Under the pieces are notes generated by a model that ran no database searches, was not told the origin of the DNA, and was given only the letters and a program-made list of their open reading frames with translations. A stretch of 17,124 bases of DNA from Spirochaeta sp. GTDB taxonomy: Bacteria; Spirochaetota; Spirochaetia; DSM-2461. The stretch is taken from NCBI GenBank assembly GCA_030592625.1, contig JAUVIY010000019.1, positions 1-17,124 on the forward strand, given 5' to 3'. Below are positions 8,253 to 15,830 of this stretch, piece by piece. Numbering within the stretch: the stretch's first letter is position 1; each line of letters opens with the position of its first letter. The position numbers and the translations under genes are program-made.

Positions 8253-8282
8253 ATTCTATACTGTGAAATTGGAAACTGGCAA
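8253..8282 (-). promoter_or_regulatory. Candidate sigma70-type promoter of the kinase/regulator/lipoprotein operon
   Basis: Minus-strand TTGCCA (8282-8277) and TAGAAT (8258-8253) are separated by 18 bases. The -10 lies only nine bases above the annotated ATG at 8244, so a transcript from it would be nearly leaderless, consistent with the absence of a Shine-Dalgarno sequence there. It was recognised by eye only. Confidence 0.4.
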
Positions 8283-8460
8283 ATCTTCCTTTTTAACATC
8301 GTCATGCTTTCTTGAGCTTGCTTTTACTGGGATTCATACTTCTTCAAACCTATCAAACAGAGAATTTGTCGAAGCTGACCCGGGTACGATTGTACTGTCG
8401 CAATACACTGCGATACCATGATGATTATGACAATAGAGATTCAGTGTTGGAGGCTGTCGA

Positions 8461-9210
8461 ATGAGAATCGCCGTCATTACTGATGTTCATGCCAATCTTC
8501 TCGCCATGGAGACGGTGGTTCGAGATCTGAAAGGGCAAAGTGCCGATGTTCTGGTTTTTCTGGGTGACCTCGTGATGATGGGAACCCGGCCGGCTGAGGT
8601 CTTCGATCTCCTGAAATCACTGGATCCGGTTGTATGGATTAAAGGGAACACCGATGACTGGTTATCTGAAATCGATGAAGCGTTCGTTCCTGCCAACGAC
8701 CTTGAGAAGGTCATCATGGAGAGAACGTTCTGGGCAAGGGAGCGATTGGGAGCGGAGCGGATTGAGTCTCTGATGAATCATTCAATTTCACGGGAATTCG
8801 AGGCCGCCGGCCATATCCTGACCTTCTGTCACGGGAGTCCCGATTCTTATTCTTTCGGCTTTCTACCGGATAAGCCTCCCGGGGAACTGGCCGATGCGTT
8901 GAAGGGAGTAGTTGGGGAGGTATTGATCTGCGGCCATACCCATTATAGATTCATGATGAAATTCGGTGATCGAACTGTCGTCAATTTCGGTGCAGTGAGT
9001 ATTCCGGGAGATGATTTCTCCCATGACTCCCGCTACGGAATTATCGAACTGGAGAAAGACCGGATTGCCTTTCGGCCTCGGGACTGTCCGTACGACACGA
9101 TGAGTTTCCTGAATGAGATGGCTGAATTTAATTATCCTGATTACACTGCAATTCTGCAGAAATTCGGTGCCGGGAATCCGTATCGATGGCGGCATTCCCG
9201 ATCCCGCTGA
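8461..9210 (+). CDS. YfcE/Metallophos_2-type metallophosphoesterase
   Basis: This 249-residue cytoplasmic calcineurin-like phosphoesterase has no signal peptide. Metal-binding motifs appear in order: D8-x-H10 in ITDVHAN, G35-D36 in LGDLV, G62-N63 in KGNTDD, H124 in FCHGSP and G158-H159-x-H161 in CGHTH. The GNTD form replaces GNHD/E, a variant common in YfcE-like proteins. Family members hydrolyse phosphodiesters or phosphomonoesters using two metal ions; the substrate cannot be told from sequence. GGAGG lies 7 bases before the ATG. The gene stands alone on the plus strand: the kinase operon is divergent (216-base shared leader) and the AbiE toxin gene is convergent. No clear terminator was found after it. 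Confidence 0.92.
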   Translation: MRIAVITDVHANLLAMETVVRDLKGQSADVLVFLGDLVMMGTRPAEVFDLLKSLDPVVWIKGNTDDWLSEIDEAFVPANDLEKVIMERTFWARERLGAERIESLMNHSISREFEAAGHILTFCHGSPDSYSFGFLPDKPPGELADALKGVVGEVLICGHTHYRFMMKFGDRTVVNFGAVSIPGDDFSHDSRYGIIELEKDRIAFRPRDCPYDTMSFLNEMAEFNYPDYTAILQKFGAGNPYRWRHSRSR

Positions 9211-9257
9211 TGATGCTGAGCATAGAGCTATACCGATCTGCAGCCCGGCTGGGAAAG

Positions 9258-9279
9258 AGCGACCTTGGTGTGAATCGGA
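9258..9279 (+). repeat. Left copy of ~22-bp direct repeat flanking the AbiE cassette
   Basis: The shared core accttggtgtgaa plus flanking bases matches 10829-10850 at 20 of 22 positions (differences at the fourth and eighteenth bases). It lies in the gap between the metallophosphoesterase and AbiEii genes. Similarity stops abruptly on the right side. Confidence 0.7.
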
Positions 9280-9330
9280 AACGGATGGACCGGATTACCA
9301 TTTTGCAAGAACCTCGATAGTTACAAGGAC

Positions 9331-10137
9331 TCAGTCATAAGAGGAGAGAATTGAGTTAAGATTCTCTTGTTCCAGTAGTGAACGATCCTCCGGCCGTTCA
9401 AGGAAAGCCTGTACATCTTCAATTAATCTGTCTGTATCCAGCTTCCCCAGTTTTAAGCGCAGATATCGGGGCCACTCAGCTCCAGTATTCAACCCTTTTT
9501 CCTGTGTCTGATCCAATGCATTTTGCAGCAATGTCAGATTCGGCTGAATGGGCGGACGTTGGGAGCCGTACCATACCAGATCAAACCAATCCCGTCCTTT
9601 GGGATAACTTCGTGTCAGCAGCGCATGAAGCTTGCCGGCCATCAAAGATGGCAGGTTGTAGTGGCTTATTACAAATGTTAAATGCCTGGTGATGATTGTA
9701 CGCTGCACTGACGCACCATCCGGGGGCCGGGTATCTATCTCAATTTTAATCGATAGTTTTTGATCTTCATGACCGGAAAGACCGGTGTCCTTAAGGATTG
9801 ATGAGATACGAATCCAGGCTGTCTGAACTGTTTTGCGGTCATTCCAGCGAATCGTGTTTTCAAAGCCTGCAAGAGAGAGATCGTGCTTGAGCTTGTCGAG
9901 CCAACGTATCGGTTTGTATTCATTAGAGGATATCACGGAGAAATCCAGATCTTCTGAAAATCGTGGAAGATTTTCAATAAAGCGAAGTGCTGTCCCGCCG
10001 ACAAAAGCGATGGCTTTGGAAGCTTCACTCTCATGGAGCGAGCGCATAATATATGCCTGCATATACTCACGCAGAGCGTTAAGTCTTTGAACCGGATCAT
10101 CATATCGCATTGCAATGGCGAGGGCCTGGTCTTTCAT
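9331..10137 (-). CDS. AbiEii/AbiGii-family nucleotidyltransferase toxin (type IV TA)
   Basis: This 268-residue protein has the DNA polymerase-beta-like nucleotidyltransferase signature: FVGGTALR (45-52), SEDLDFS with D63 and D65 as metal ligands, and a further acidic motif IKIEID (D135). The AbiEii-specific C-terminal motif is present: K169 in AGKLHALLTR and GRDWFDLVWY (181-190). Family members are toxins in phage-defence abortive infection; relatives such as MenA-type enzymes modify tRNA, but the target here is unknown. All key residues are present, so it is probably active. The ATG overlaps the antitoxin stop (ATGA), the classical arrangement of antitoxin first. The region is AT-rich compared with the MMPL operon. 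Confidence 0.93.
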   Translation of the reverse strand: MKDQALAIAMRYDDPVQRLNALREYMQAYIMRSLHESEASKAIAFVGGTALRFIENLPRFSEDLDFSVISSNEYKPIRWLDKLKHDLSLAGFENTIRWNDRKTVQTAWIRISSILKDTGLSGHEDQKLSIKIEIDTRPPDGASVQRTIITRHLTFVISHYNLPSLMAGKLHALLTRSYPKGRDWFDLVWYGSQRPPIQPNLTLLQNALDQTQEKGLNTGAEWPRYLRLKLGKLDTDRLIEDVQAFLERPEDRSLLEQENLNSILSSYD

Positions 10138-10775
10138 ATCTCTACGCCCCCCTTGTTTTCTTCATCACAAGTTCGTAACCAGACCCCGACGGCTCGCAGA
10201 ATCCTTGGCTTTCCCATTCGTTCAGCATAGGTATGCAAGAGCTCACGATCTATAAGATCTGTCTGCTGAAAACGCATCTCAACCATGCGATCTGAATGCC
10301 ATTCCCCCTGTGTCAGATGAAACATATCAAGTAATGCCTTCTCGGCCTTTGCGATTAAAACGGTACTTCCTGCAATCAGAACTTCCTGGTAACCGAAAAA
10401 GAAAGCCTGCTTTATATTTGTATATTGAAAGGTGCCGAATGGGTTTTTGAATTGCCGTGGTGTACGAGTCGTAATACAGGTGTAAATCGGTACACCCTCC
10501 GGAATCAACCCATAATAGCTCAATGCCCAAAGACCACTGAGACAAGATGGATGATATAAAACATTTGCCAGGGCAGCCGGCGGGAGAGACACTTGGCGGT
10601 ATCTATCCTCCAGGGTATACATCCCACGCCGTAATTGGATTAACTTACCGGCCTTACTCCAACGATAAAGCTGATTGGTAACTGCTGCCCTCGGGTCATC
10701 TGTCAGTTGAATGACTGTTGCCATATCAAAACATGGAAGAGAAGCAACCATACTGACAAATTTATCAAAGTTCAT
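10134..10775 (-). CDS. AbiEi-family antitoxin
   Basis: This 213-residue protein begins with a winged-helix-like domain (about 1-60) containing AAVTNQLYRWSKAGKLIQLRRGMYTL, the typical AbiEi antitoxin opening. It continues with the family's C-terminal region (YHPSCLSGLWALSYYGLIPEG, then TPRQF, and AKAEKALLDMFHL). Known AbiEi proteins neutralise AbiEii without stable binding and repress their own operon by binding inverted repeats near the promoter. It is the first gene of the pair, with a 4-base overlap with the toxin. The 60-base block at 10381-10440 has 22 G/C by direct count, against 36 of 60 at 14821-14880 in the neighbouring operon, in keeping with acquired DNA. Confidence 0.9.
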   Translation of the reverse strand: MNFDKFVSMVASLPCFDMATVIQLTDDPRAAVTNQLYRWSKAGKLIQLRRGMYTLEDRYRQVSLPPAALANVLYHPSCLSGLWALSYYGLIPEGVPIYTCITTRTPRQFKNPFGTFQYTNIKQAFFFGYQEVLIAGSTVLIAKAEKALLDMFHLTQGEWHSDRMVEMRFQQTDLIDRELLHTYAERMGKPRILRAVGVWLRTCDEENKGGVEI

Positions 10776-10782
10776 TTCAGTA

Positions 10783-10810
10783 TCTCTACATATTTGACGA
10801 GTTGTGTCAA
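10783..10810 (-). promoter_or_regulatory. Candidate AbiE operon promoter
   Basis: A perfect TTGACA (10810-10805, minus strand) is followed after 16 bases by TAGAGA (10788-10783), a weak -10. The position, just above the AbiEi start at 10775, is sensible. Confidence 0.4.
10794..10810. promoter_or_regulatory. Dyad overlapping the AbiE -35 box, possible AbiEi operator
   Basis: TTGAC and GTCAA arms are separated by 7 bases, covering the -35 element. Autorepression by AbiEi at inverted repeats is known for the family; this particular site is inferred. Confidence 0.3.
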
Positions 10811-10828
10811 TGGAATATTGATGAGTGA

Positions 10829-10850
10829 AGCAACCTTGGTGTGAACCGGA
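10829..10850 (+). repeat. Right copy of ~22-bp direct repeat flanking the AbiE cassette
   Basis: It matches 9258-9279 at 20 of 22 positions in the same orientation. It lies between the AbiEi promoter and the stop codon of the outer-membrane protein gene (10858). The two copies bracket the complete AbiEi/AbiEii operon with its promoter. Confidence 0.7.
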
Positions 10851-10857
10851 CCGCCTG

Positions 10858-12237
10858 TCAGAAATAGTATCTCAGATTGAACCAGAGACTATGATTCACC
10901 GGAGCCAGCCAGGATTCGTTCTTTTCCGCGTCGTCATAACTGAACATGCCGCTGTACCAGATTTCCGAGGTAAGGGTTCCCTCGTAATTGAGATTAAACA
11001 TTGCATTGGGTGTGAAGATAATGGCGGCTGATTCAGGCGACCAGATAACGTTCAGATTGAACATGGAGTCGATGGCGTACCATGGGATGAGAAGGTTCAT
11101 GAGCAGATAGTGTTGTGCAAAGTACGTCGGTGTGTAGAGGGCGTAGTATTCGCCGGTGATGCCACTGCTTCCTCCGAGTGCAGTCAAGGTTGTGTCGTAG
11201 TCCTCACGTTCCGACCGGTCCCAGCCTTCGCCGTTGTAGAAATACTCGGTGGCAAGAACCAGACCTGATGAAAAGTAGTATTCCATCCCTGCCAGCCCTG
11301 AGAAAACCGGACCTTCCTTGATATCTGTAGTGTTGTCGCTAGTGTCAGGGACGTTCCGCCTTGAGCGGGACCGTAACACTCCCTCGCCGTAGACACCGAG
11401 TCCCAGGACATCAATGTAGAAGGCTGTCGCCCCGGCGTGGGGGTAAAAGTCATAGGCATCGTCGTTGCTTTCAGCACCGCCGTAAAGACCGGCGATTTTG
11501 AATTCCATCATTGGTGCATAGAAGGTGATTTCCCCACCGGCGAGAATCTCGTCATAGCCCCAGGCGAATTCCTTTGAGGGCAGTGCACCATAGAGTCGGG
11601 TATTCATCCAGGCTGCTGGAGTGAGCCGGATGTCGAGGGCATCCACACCACGGAGGTAGGCCTGGGGATCGGTGGGATCCTTGGGGGGGTTGGCCAGGTC
11701 TACCGGATTCCAGCCGTAACCGTACCCGGTGAGAAAGCTCTGGCGGCCCAGGGTGATGCGTACTGAATCGGCGGGCATCCATGAAGCGGCGGCCCGCATG
11801 ATGTCCAGGGTGAAAATATAGGGGTCGGCGACGAAGAACAGGTCGGCGACAGCGGCCTTGTAGCCGACGAGGCCTCCAATGGCTTCTGCTATGGCCGCGG
11901 AACCGATGAACAGGTCGGCGATGGGAAACTGCTTCACCTGGAACCACAGGTCCAGGGCGCTGGACTCCCCCTGGGCATCCAGTTTCAGGTTGATTTCACT
12001 GCGGAACATCACGTCGTCGATGCCCAGCTGATTATCGGGATTCAGGGGAGTGTCGTCATATCCGCCGCTTCCGGGGATATTGAGTATCACCTCCGGTTTA
12101 ATCTCACCGCTGAAGTTCACCTGGGCGCCTGAGGCGGTGGGGGAGATGATGCCGACTGGGATGAACAAAAGAATGGTAAAAATCGAGACGTCTCGGAGTC
12201 GGGAAACCCGGGGCCGGATTTGGATGCGTACCTTCAT
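10858..12237 (-). CDS. Predicted outer-membrane beta-barrel protein, partner of MMPL/LolA-like genes
   Basis: This 459-residue protein has a long, Arg-rich signal peptide (hydrophobic core about 17-35, cleavage near residue 38). The rest alternates aromatic and polar residues as in beta-strands and ends in NHSLWFNLRYYF, a C-terminal Phe typical of outer-membrane barrels. A motif region GRQSFLTGYGYGWNPVDLANPP (two parts, GRQ and NPVD) resembles porin-like proteins such as DUF1302, which also accompany RND pumps; that comparison is from memory. An unusual hydrophobic stretch at about 108-150 precedes it. It is the last gene of the TetR-MMPL-LolA-like operon, with ATGA overlap to the LolA-like gene. 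I infer that it is the outer-membrane end of a lipid or hydrophobe export path. No terminator is visible after it, so read-through into AbiE is possible. Confidence 0.8.
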   Translation of the reverse strand: MKVRIQIRPRVSRLRDVSIFTILLFIPVGIISPTASGAQVNFSGEIKPEVILNIPGSGGYDDTPLNPDNQLGIDDVMFRSEINLKLDAQGESSALDLWFQVKQFPIADLFIGSAAIAEAIGGLVGYKAAVADLFFVADPYIFTLDIMRAAASWMPADSVRITLGRQSFLTGYGYGWNPVDLANPPKDPTDPQAYLRGVDALDIRLTPAAWMNTRLYGALPSKEFAWGYDEILAGGEITFYAPMMEFKIAGLYGGAESNDDAYDFYPHAGATAFYIDVLGLGVYGEGVLRSRSRRNVPDTSDNTTDIKEGPVFSGLAGMEYYFSSGLVLATEYFYNGEGWDRSEREDYDTTLTALGGSSGITGEYYALYTPTYFAQHYLLMNLLIPWYAIDSMFNLNVIWSPESAAIIFTPNAMFNLNYEGTLTSEIWYSGMFSYDDAEKNESWLAPVNHSLWFNLRYYF

Positions 12238-13046
12238 CGGATGGATTCCAGGTAAGCGGTGTTAAAAAACCGTTCTTCAACCTTCGGGCTGTCGAATTCC
12301 AGCAGATCGGTCTCGATGATGCTGATCGAATCCCGGGCGAGAGAACGCATTGTAATACGGAAGGGGTATTCTATACCGCCGACACTGCGATAGTCCTCCA
12401 GGTCCAGTACCTTGATCGGAGCACCCTTGTCGTGGTACTCGATGCGGAGGTAGCTATTGGTGTCCCTGGTAATCCAGGTGACGAGCATATCGTAAGCATC
12501 TCGCTCTCCGGCACGTGGGGTCAGGATGAGTCGGTGGCATGCTGTGCCGTCGATGCGTTCTTCACCGTCGTAGGCCGCATTGTATTGGGCGGAGAAGCTG
12601 TGGCTTCCCTCTCCCATGTCGGCATATGAGAAATCGCTGCCGGCGGCGGAGTTCTTCTTGGCCGATGAGCTCATCTTGCGGATCCGGCCGGTGGAGGCAA
12701 AGCGGATCCAGAGGTCGTCACCGATCATCAGATAGGCGGTGCCCTCCACCCGGGGAGGATCTGTAAAGACAGTAAAAGAGCGAGTGGTACCATCAGCGGC
12801 ATCGGACTCGTATCCCTCCATCACCTGGGGTGCCTGGGCTCGGCCGGATCGGGTGATAGACATGGTGCTTCTCGAATACACGTCGTTTAATTCGAAGATG
12901 CTGTCCGCTTCATTAAGGATGGCCGAAGCGTCCTGTGCGGCCAGGGACAAGGTGACGATCAACAGGGCGCCAGTGATTAAGGGTCGTACCGCAGACGCCA
13001 GTCGAGGAACGACCCCGACAGTCAACAAAATCCGTTTTGCGTTCAT
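12234..13046 (-). CDS. LolA-like periplasmic protein (outer membrane lipoprotein-sorting family, MMPL-associated)
   Basis: This 270-residue secreted protein has a signal peptide over about residues 1-42 (LITGALLIVTLSLAAQDASA). The mature part has the LolA-like sheet pattern. Its blocks include FTVFTDPPRVEGTAYLMIG, DLWIRFASTGRIRKM and GSDFSYADM; the last is characteristic of the pfam17131-type 'outer membrane lipoprotein-sorting protein' family. These folds carry acyl chains or lipids through the periplasm. It lies between an RND permease and a barrel protein, beginning right after the permease stop (TAAATG, with AAGGAGAT 7 bases upstream) and overlapping the barrel start. It is not the housekeeping LolA, given the operon context. 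The cargo is unknown. Confidence 0.87.
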   Translation of the reverse strand: MNAKRILLTVGVVPRLASAVRPLITGALLIVTLSLAAQDASAILNEADSIFELNDVYSRSTMSITRSGRAQAPQVMEGYESDAADGTTRSFTVFTDPPRVEGTAYLMIGDDLWIRFASTGRIRKMSSSAKKNSAAGSDFSYADMGEGSHSFSAQYNAAYDGEERIDGTACHRLILTPRAGERDAYDMLVTWITRDTNSYLRIEYHDKGAPIKVLDLEDYRSVGGIEYPFRITMRSLARDSISIIETDLLEFDSPKVEERFFNTAYLESIR

Positions 13047-15830
13047 TTACAATATCTCCTTCCTGGAAAATCTCGGGGTCAGATTCCAGCCCAGCCTTTC
13101 GGATACCAGGATGAGTACGGCGGGGTGGAAGAGGACGGAAAAGACGAAAGCCAGGGCCATCGCCATGGTGAGGACGATTCCGGTACTGCGCATCGCCCGC
13201 ATAATGGACGGGATAAATGACGAGAAACCGATCATGGTTGTAAGGGTGGTGAGAGCCACGGCGCTGCCGGTCCGGGCCAGGGCGATGTTCATGCTGCCAC
13301 GGCCTTCGATGTGATAGCGGTGATTTATATGCACCGAATCGTCTATGCCGATGCCTACCAGCAGTGGTATGGCAATAATGTTGATGAAGTCGAACTTGAT
13401 ACCGAAGAGAGCCATCAGTCCGAAGAGAGATACAAAGGCGAGTACCAGGGGCAGGAAGGTGAGAATAACCAGTCTGATGTTCCGGAAATCGATGATCAGG
13501 ATGAGGAATACGGCGATCAGAGCCGCGATGACGGAGCGAACGCTGTCACTCTCGGCAATGGACATAAGTTGGTCGGCGGCGAGTATCATACCGGTACCCC
13601 GATGGGTGACGGTGTTCACCTGGGCGGTGAACACGTTGCGGAATTGACCTACCCAGGGGTTCTGCCTCGGTGAGATGGAGACCAGGGTGCTCCTGCCGTC
13701 ATCCGAGATGAATGTGTCCCGTATCATGGCCGGGAGGTCTTCCGGGGTAATAACCTCGGTGCCCGCCATGGAATGGATGCGATTGGAAAGCCGGAGTGAA
13801 AATGCGGACTGGTAAGCGGCGAGGGCCATCGGATCGGCTTCACCGGCTTCAAGGACGTCGAAAAGACGGTCGAATGCGGTATTGTTGACTTTGTTTCCGT
13901 CGTTATCAAGGCCGGTGATCCTGTTCAGGGCGAAAGCGGCGCGGTCGGTTCCGCCGAGGACGGCCAGATCGCCCATCTCGATAAGGTTGAACTCCAGCCG
14001 ATAGATTTCTTCCAGGAAAAGATCCGGATCCGGCGGTGCGTTTTCACTGGAGAACCCTGTGCCGGTTTCCAGCCCTGTGCGGATATTCCGGAGGTAGGGC
14101 AGCCGTTCGGCTCGCTGATCTTCGGTGGGCCACCAATTGGTGATGGCGTCCACCGATCTCACCGAATCGAGATCTTCCAGGGCGTCCACCAGGGCCGGCA
14201 TGTCGGCCAGATTGTTAATATCGGCGATGAGATACATGACATCCGGGGCGGAGCCGAACTCCTCCACCATGGTGTCCTGGAGTTCCGCCGACTCGAGTCC
14301 CTCGGCCTCCATGTTCATCAGGTTGTCTTCCAACTCGACTTTAGAGGCTTGGGTTCCAAGGGCGATGCCGATAATCAGGAGTGTCAGAGCGAAGGTTCCG
14401 GGCTTCCCGGCAACCCATCGTCCGATGGCCGATATGCCGCCCGTACGGATATTTCTACGCCGGTGAAGCATGGGATCGTCTTTTCCTTTCTTGTCCAGGC
14501 GTTTTTGGCGCCATCCCAGTATCGCCGGAATAATAACCAGCATGGCCACTAACTCGGCGATGATGCCGGTGCCGGCCACGATGGCCAGCTCCCTGATGAT
14601 ATCGCTCTCAGCCATGAGCATGGCGTAGAAGGCGGCTGCGGTGGTGAGGCCGCCGGTGACGATTCCCCGGCCGCTCTTGGCGAAGGATCCGCCGATGGCA
14701 TCGGAGAAGGACTTGCCTTCATCCCGTTCCTGGACAAATCCGGTCAACAGGTGAATGGCGTAGTCCACACCCAGACCGACAAGGGCCACCAGGTACATGG
14801 TGGTGAGAATGTTGAGTCGGTGGATGATGAAGCCGGTCATCCCGGCGGTCCAGTAGATGCCCAGCATCAGAGGGATGCCTATGATGAGGGGGGTGGAGCG
14901 GATGCGGAACACGGCAATCATCAGGATGAGGATGAGGACGAATGCCAGGGTCATAGAAAGGGCAAAACCCTGTTCCGAAGTCACCATCTCGTCCCGGCCC
15001 ACCACTGTTAAACCGGTAAGACCGACTTTCACCCCGGCGGCGGCGGCGATGGCCTTGGCCCGCTCTTCAATCCGGTTGGTTTCCGTCACCAGGGGACCCA
15101 TGTCGTCGATGGTGTAGGTGGGGTTCAGGAACATGATTCCCATATTCTGTGAGCGGCTGAGGTAGTAGGGATCGCCGATAAGGTAAGCGTCAAGGGCGGC
15201 TTCGATGGCCTTCTCGTTCGGAGGATCGCCCTCGAGGCTGTCGGCCAGCCCGTCCAGGATAAGGCCGATTCCACCCACCCAGGCGGCGATCTGGTTTTCA
15301 TCGCTCTCCATGGCGTCCCCGTCACCGGAATATTCCCGCTCCAGGTCGTCATTCAGGGCGGTGAGGAAGGGTACCAGGTCGGTGTCGGCATAGAGGCTCC
15401 TCATCCGATCCAGGACATCCGATTCGGTGAGAAGGAAGGCGTGCTCATCAAGAAAGGCTGTATCCAGCTTGCTGTAGACTCCGGAGATGGCCGATGAGTA
15501 TTCGTCACCGGAAAATTCCTCGGTCAGCTGGTCGATAACGGCAATCACGGTGGCCTTGGCCGTTTCGGCCGGCAGCTCCCGACCGTCAATTACCACGACC
15601 AGTGACGAAGCGAAAGGATATTCTTCGGTAATCCTTTTCAGATCTTTTACCTGCTGGGAATTCTTGGGCATGATGGAGAAGAAGGTCATCTCCATTTCCA
15701 GCATGGAGGCTCCCACCGTCATGATGACGGTGATAATCAGTACGATGAGGAACACCCGGCCGGGATGTTCTCCGGCCCAGATACCCCAGCGGGCCAGGTT
15801 TGAACTGTTTTCAGTTTTCGATTTATTCAT
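13047..15830 (-). CDS. RND/MMPL-family permease (HAE3-like)
   Basis: This 927-residue inner-membrane transporter has the duplicated RND layout: TM1 (24-44), a large periplasmic loop (about 45-285), a cluster of five TMs (about 289-440), TM7 (about 477-495), a second loop (about 496-765) and a final cluster (about 766-910). Each half carries the proton-relay type motif in its TM4 equivalent: GLGVDYAIHL (D356) and GIGIDDSVHINH (D830/D831). It is shorter than drug-efflux RND pumps and has no membrane-fusion partner gene, which fits the HAE3/MMPL group that moves lipids, hopanoids or other hydrophobes. The start overlaps the TetR stop (ATGA). Together with the LolA-like and barrel genes it suggests proton-driven extraction of a lipid from the inner membrane. 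The substrate is unknown. Confidence 0.93.
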   Translation of the reverse strand: MNKSKTENSSNLARWGIWAGEHPGRVFLIVLIITVIMTVGASMLEMEMTFFSIMPKNSQQVKDLKRITEEYPFASSLVVVIDGRELPAETAKATVIAVIDQLTEEFSGDEYSSAISGVYSKLDTAFLDEHAFLLTESDVLDRMRSLYADTDLVPFLTALNDDLEREYSGDGDAMESDENQIAAWVGGIGLILDGLADSLEGDPPNEKAIEAALDAYLIGDPYYLSRSQNMGIMFLNPTYTIDDMGPLVTETNRIEERAKAIAAAAGVKVGLTGLTVVGRDEMVTSEQGFALSMTLAFVLILILMIAVFRIRSTPLIIGIPLMLGIYWTAGMTGFIIHRLNILTTMYLVALVGLGVDYAIHLLTGFVQERDEGKSFSDAIGGSFAKSGRGIVTGGLTTAAAFYAMLMAESDIIRELAIVAGTGIIAELVAMLVIIPAILGWRQKRLDKKGKDDPMLHRRRNIRTGGISAIGRWVAGKPGTFALTLLIIGIALGTQASKVELEDNLMNMEAEGLESAELQDTMVEEFGSAPDVMYLIADINNLADMPALVDALEDLDSVRSVDAITNWWPTEDQRAERLPYLRNIRTGLETGTGFSSENAPPDPDLFLEEIYRLEFNLIEMGDLAVLGGTDRAAFALNRITGLDNDGNKVNNTAFDRLFDVLEAGEADPMALAAYQSAFSLRLSNRIHSMAGTEVITPEDLPAMIRDTFISDDGRSTLVSISPRQNPWVGQFRNVFTAQVNTVTHRGTGMILAADQLMSIAESDSVRSVIAALIAVFLILIIDFRNIRLVILTFLPLVLAFVSLFGLMALFGIKFDFINIIAIPLLVGIGIDDSVHINHRYHIEGRGSMNIALARTGSAVALTTLTTMIGFSSFIPSIMRAMRSTGIVLTMAMALAFVFSVLFHPAVLILVSERLGWNLTPRFSRKEIL

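Noticed and set aside
12739..13314. 191-codon plus-strand open frame across the LolA-like and MMPL genes
   Set aside because: It spans the junction of two well-supported minus-strand genes and lacks motifs.
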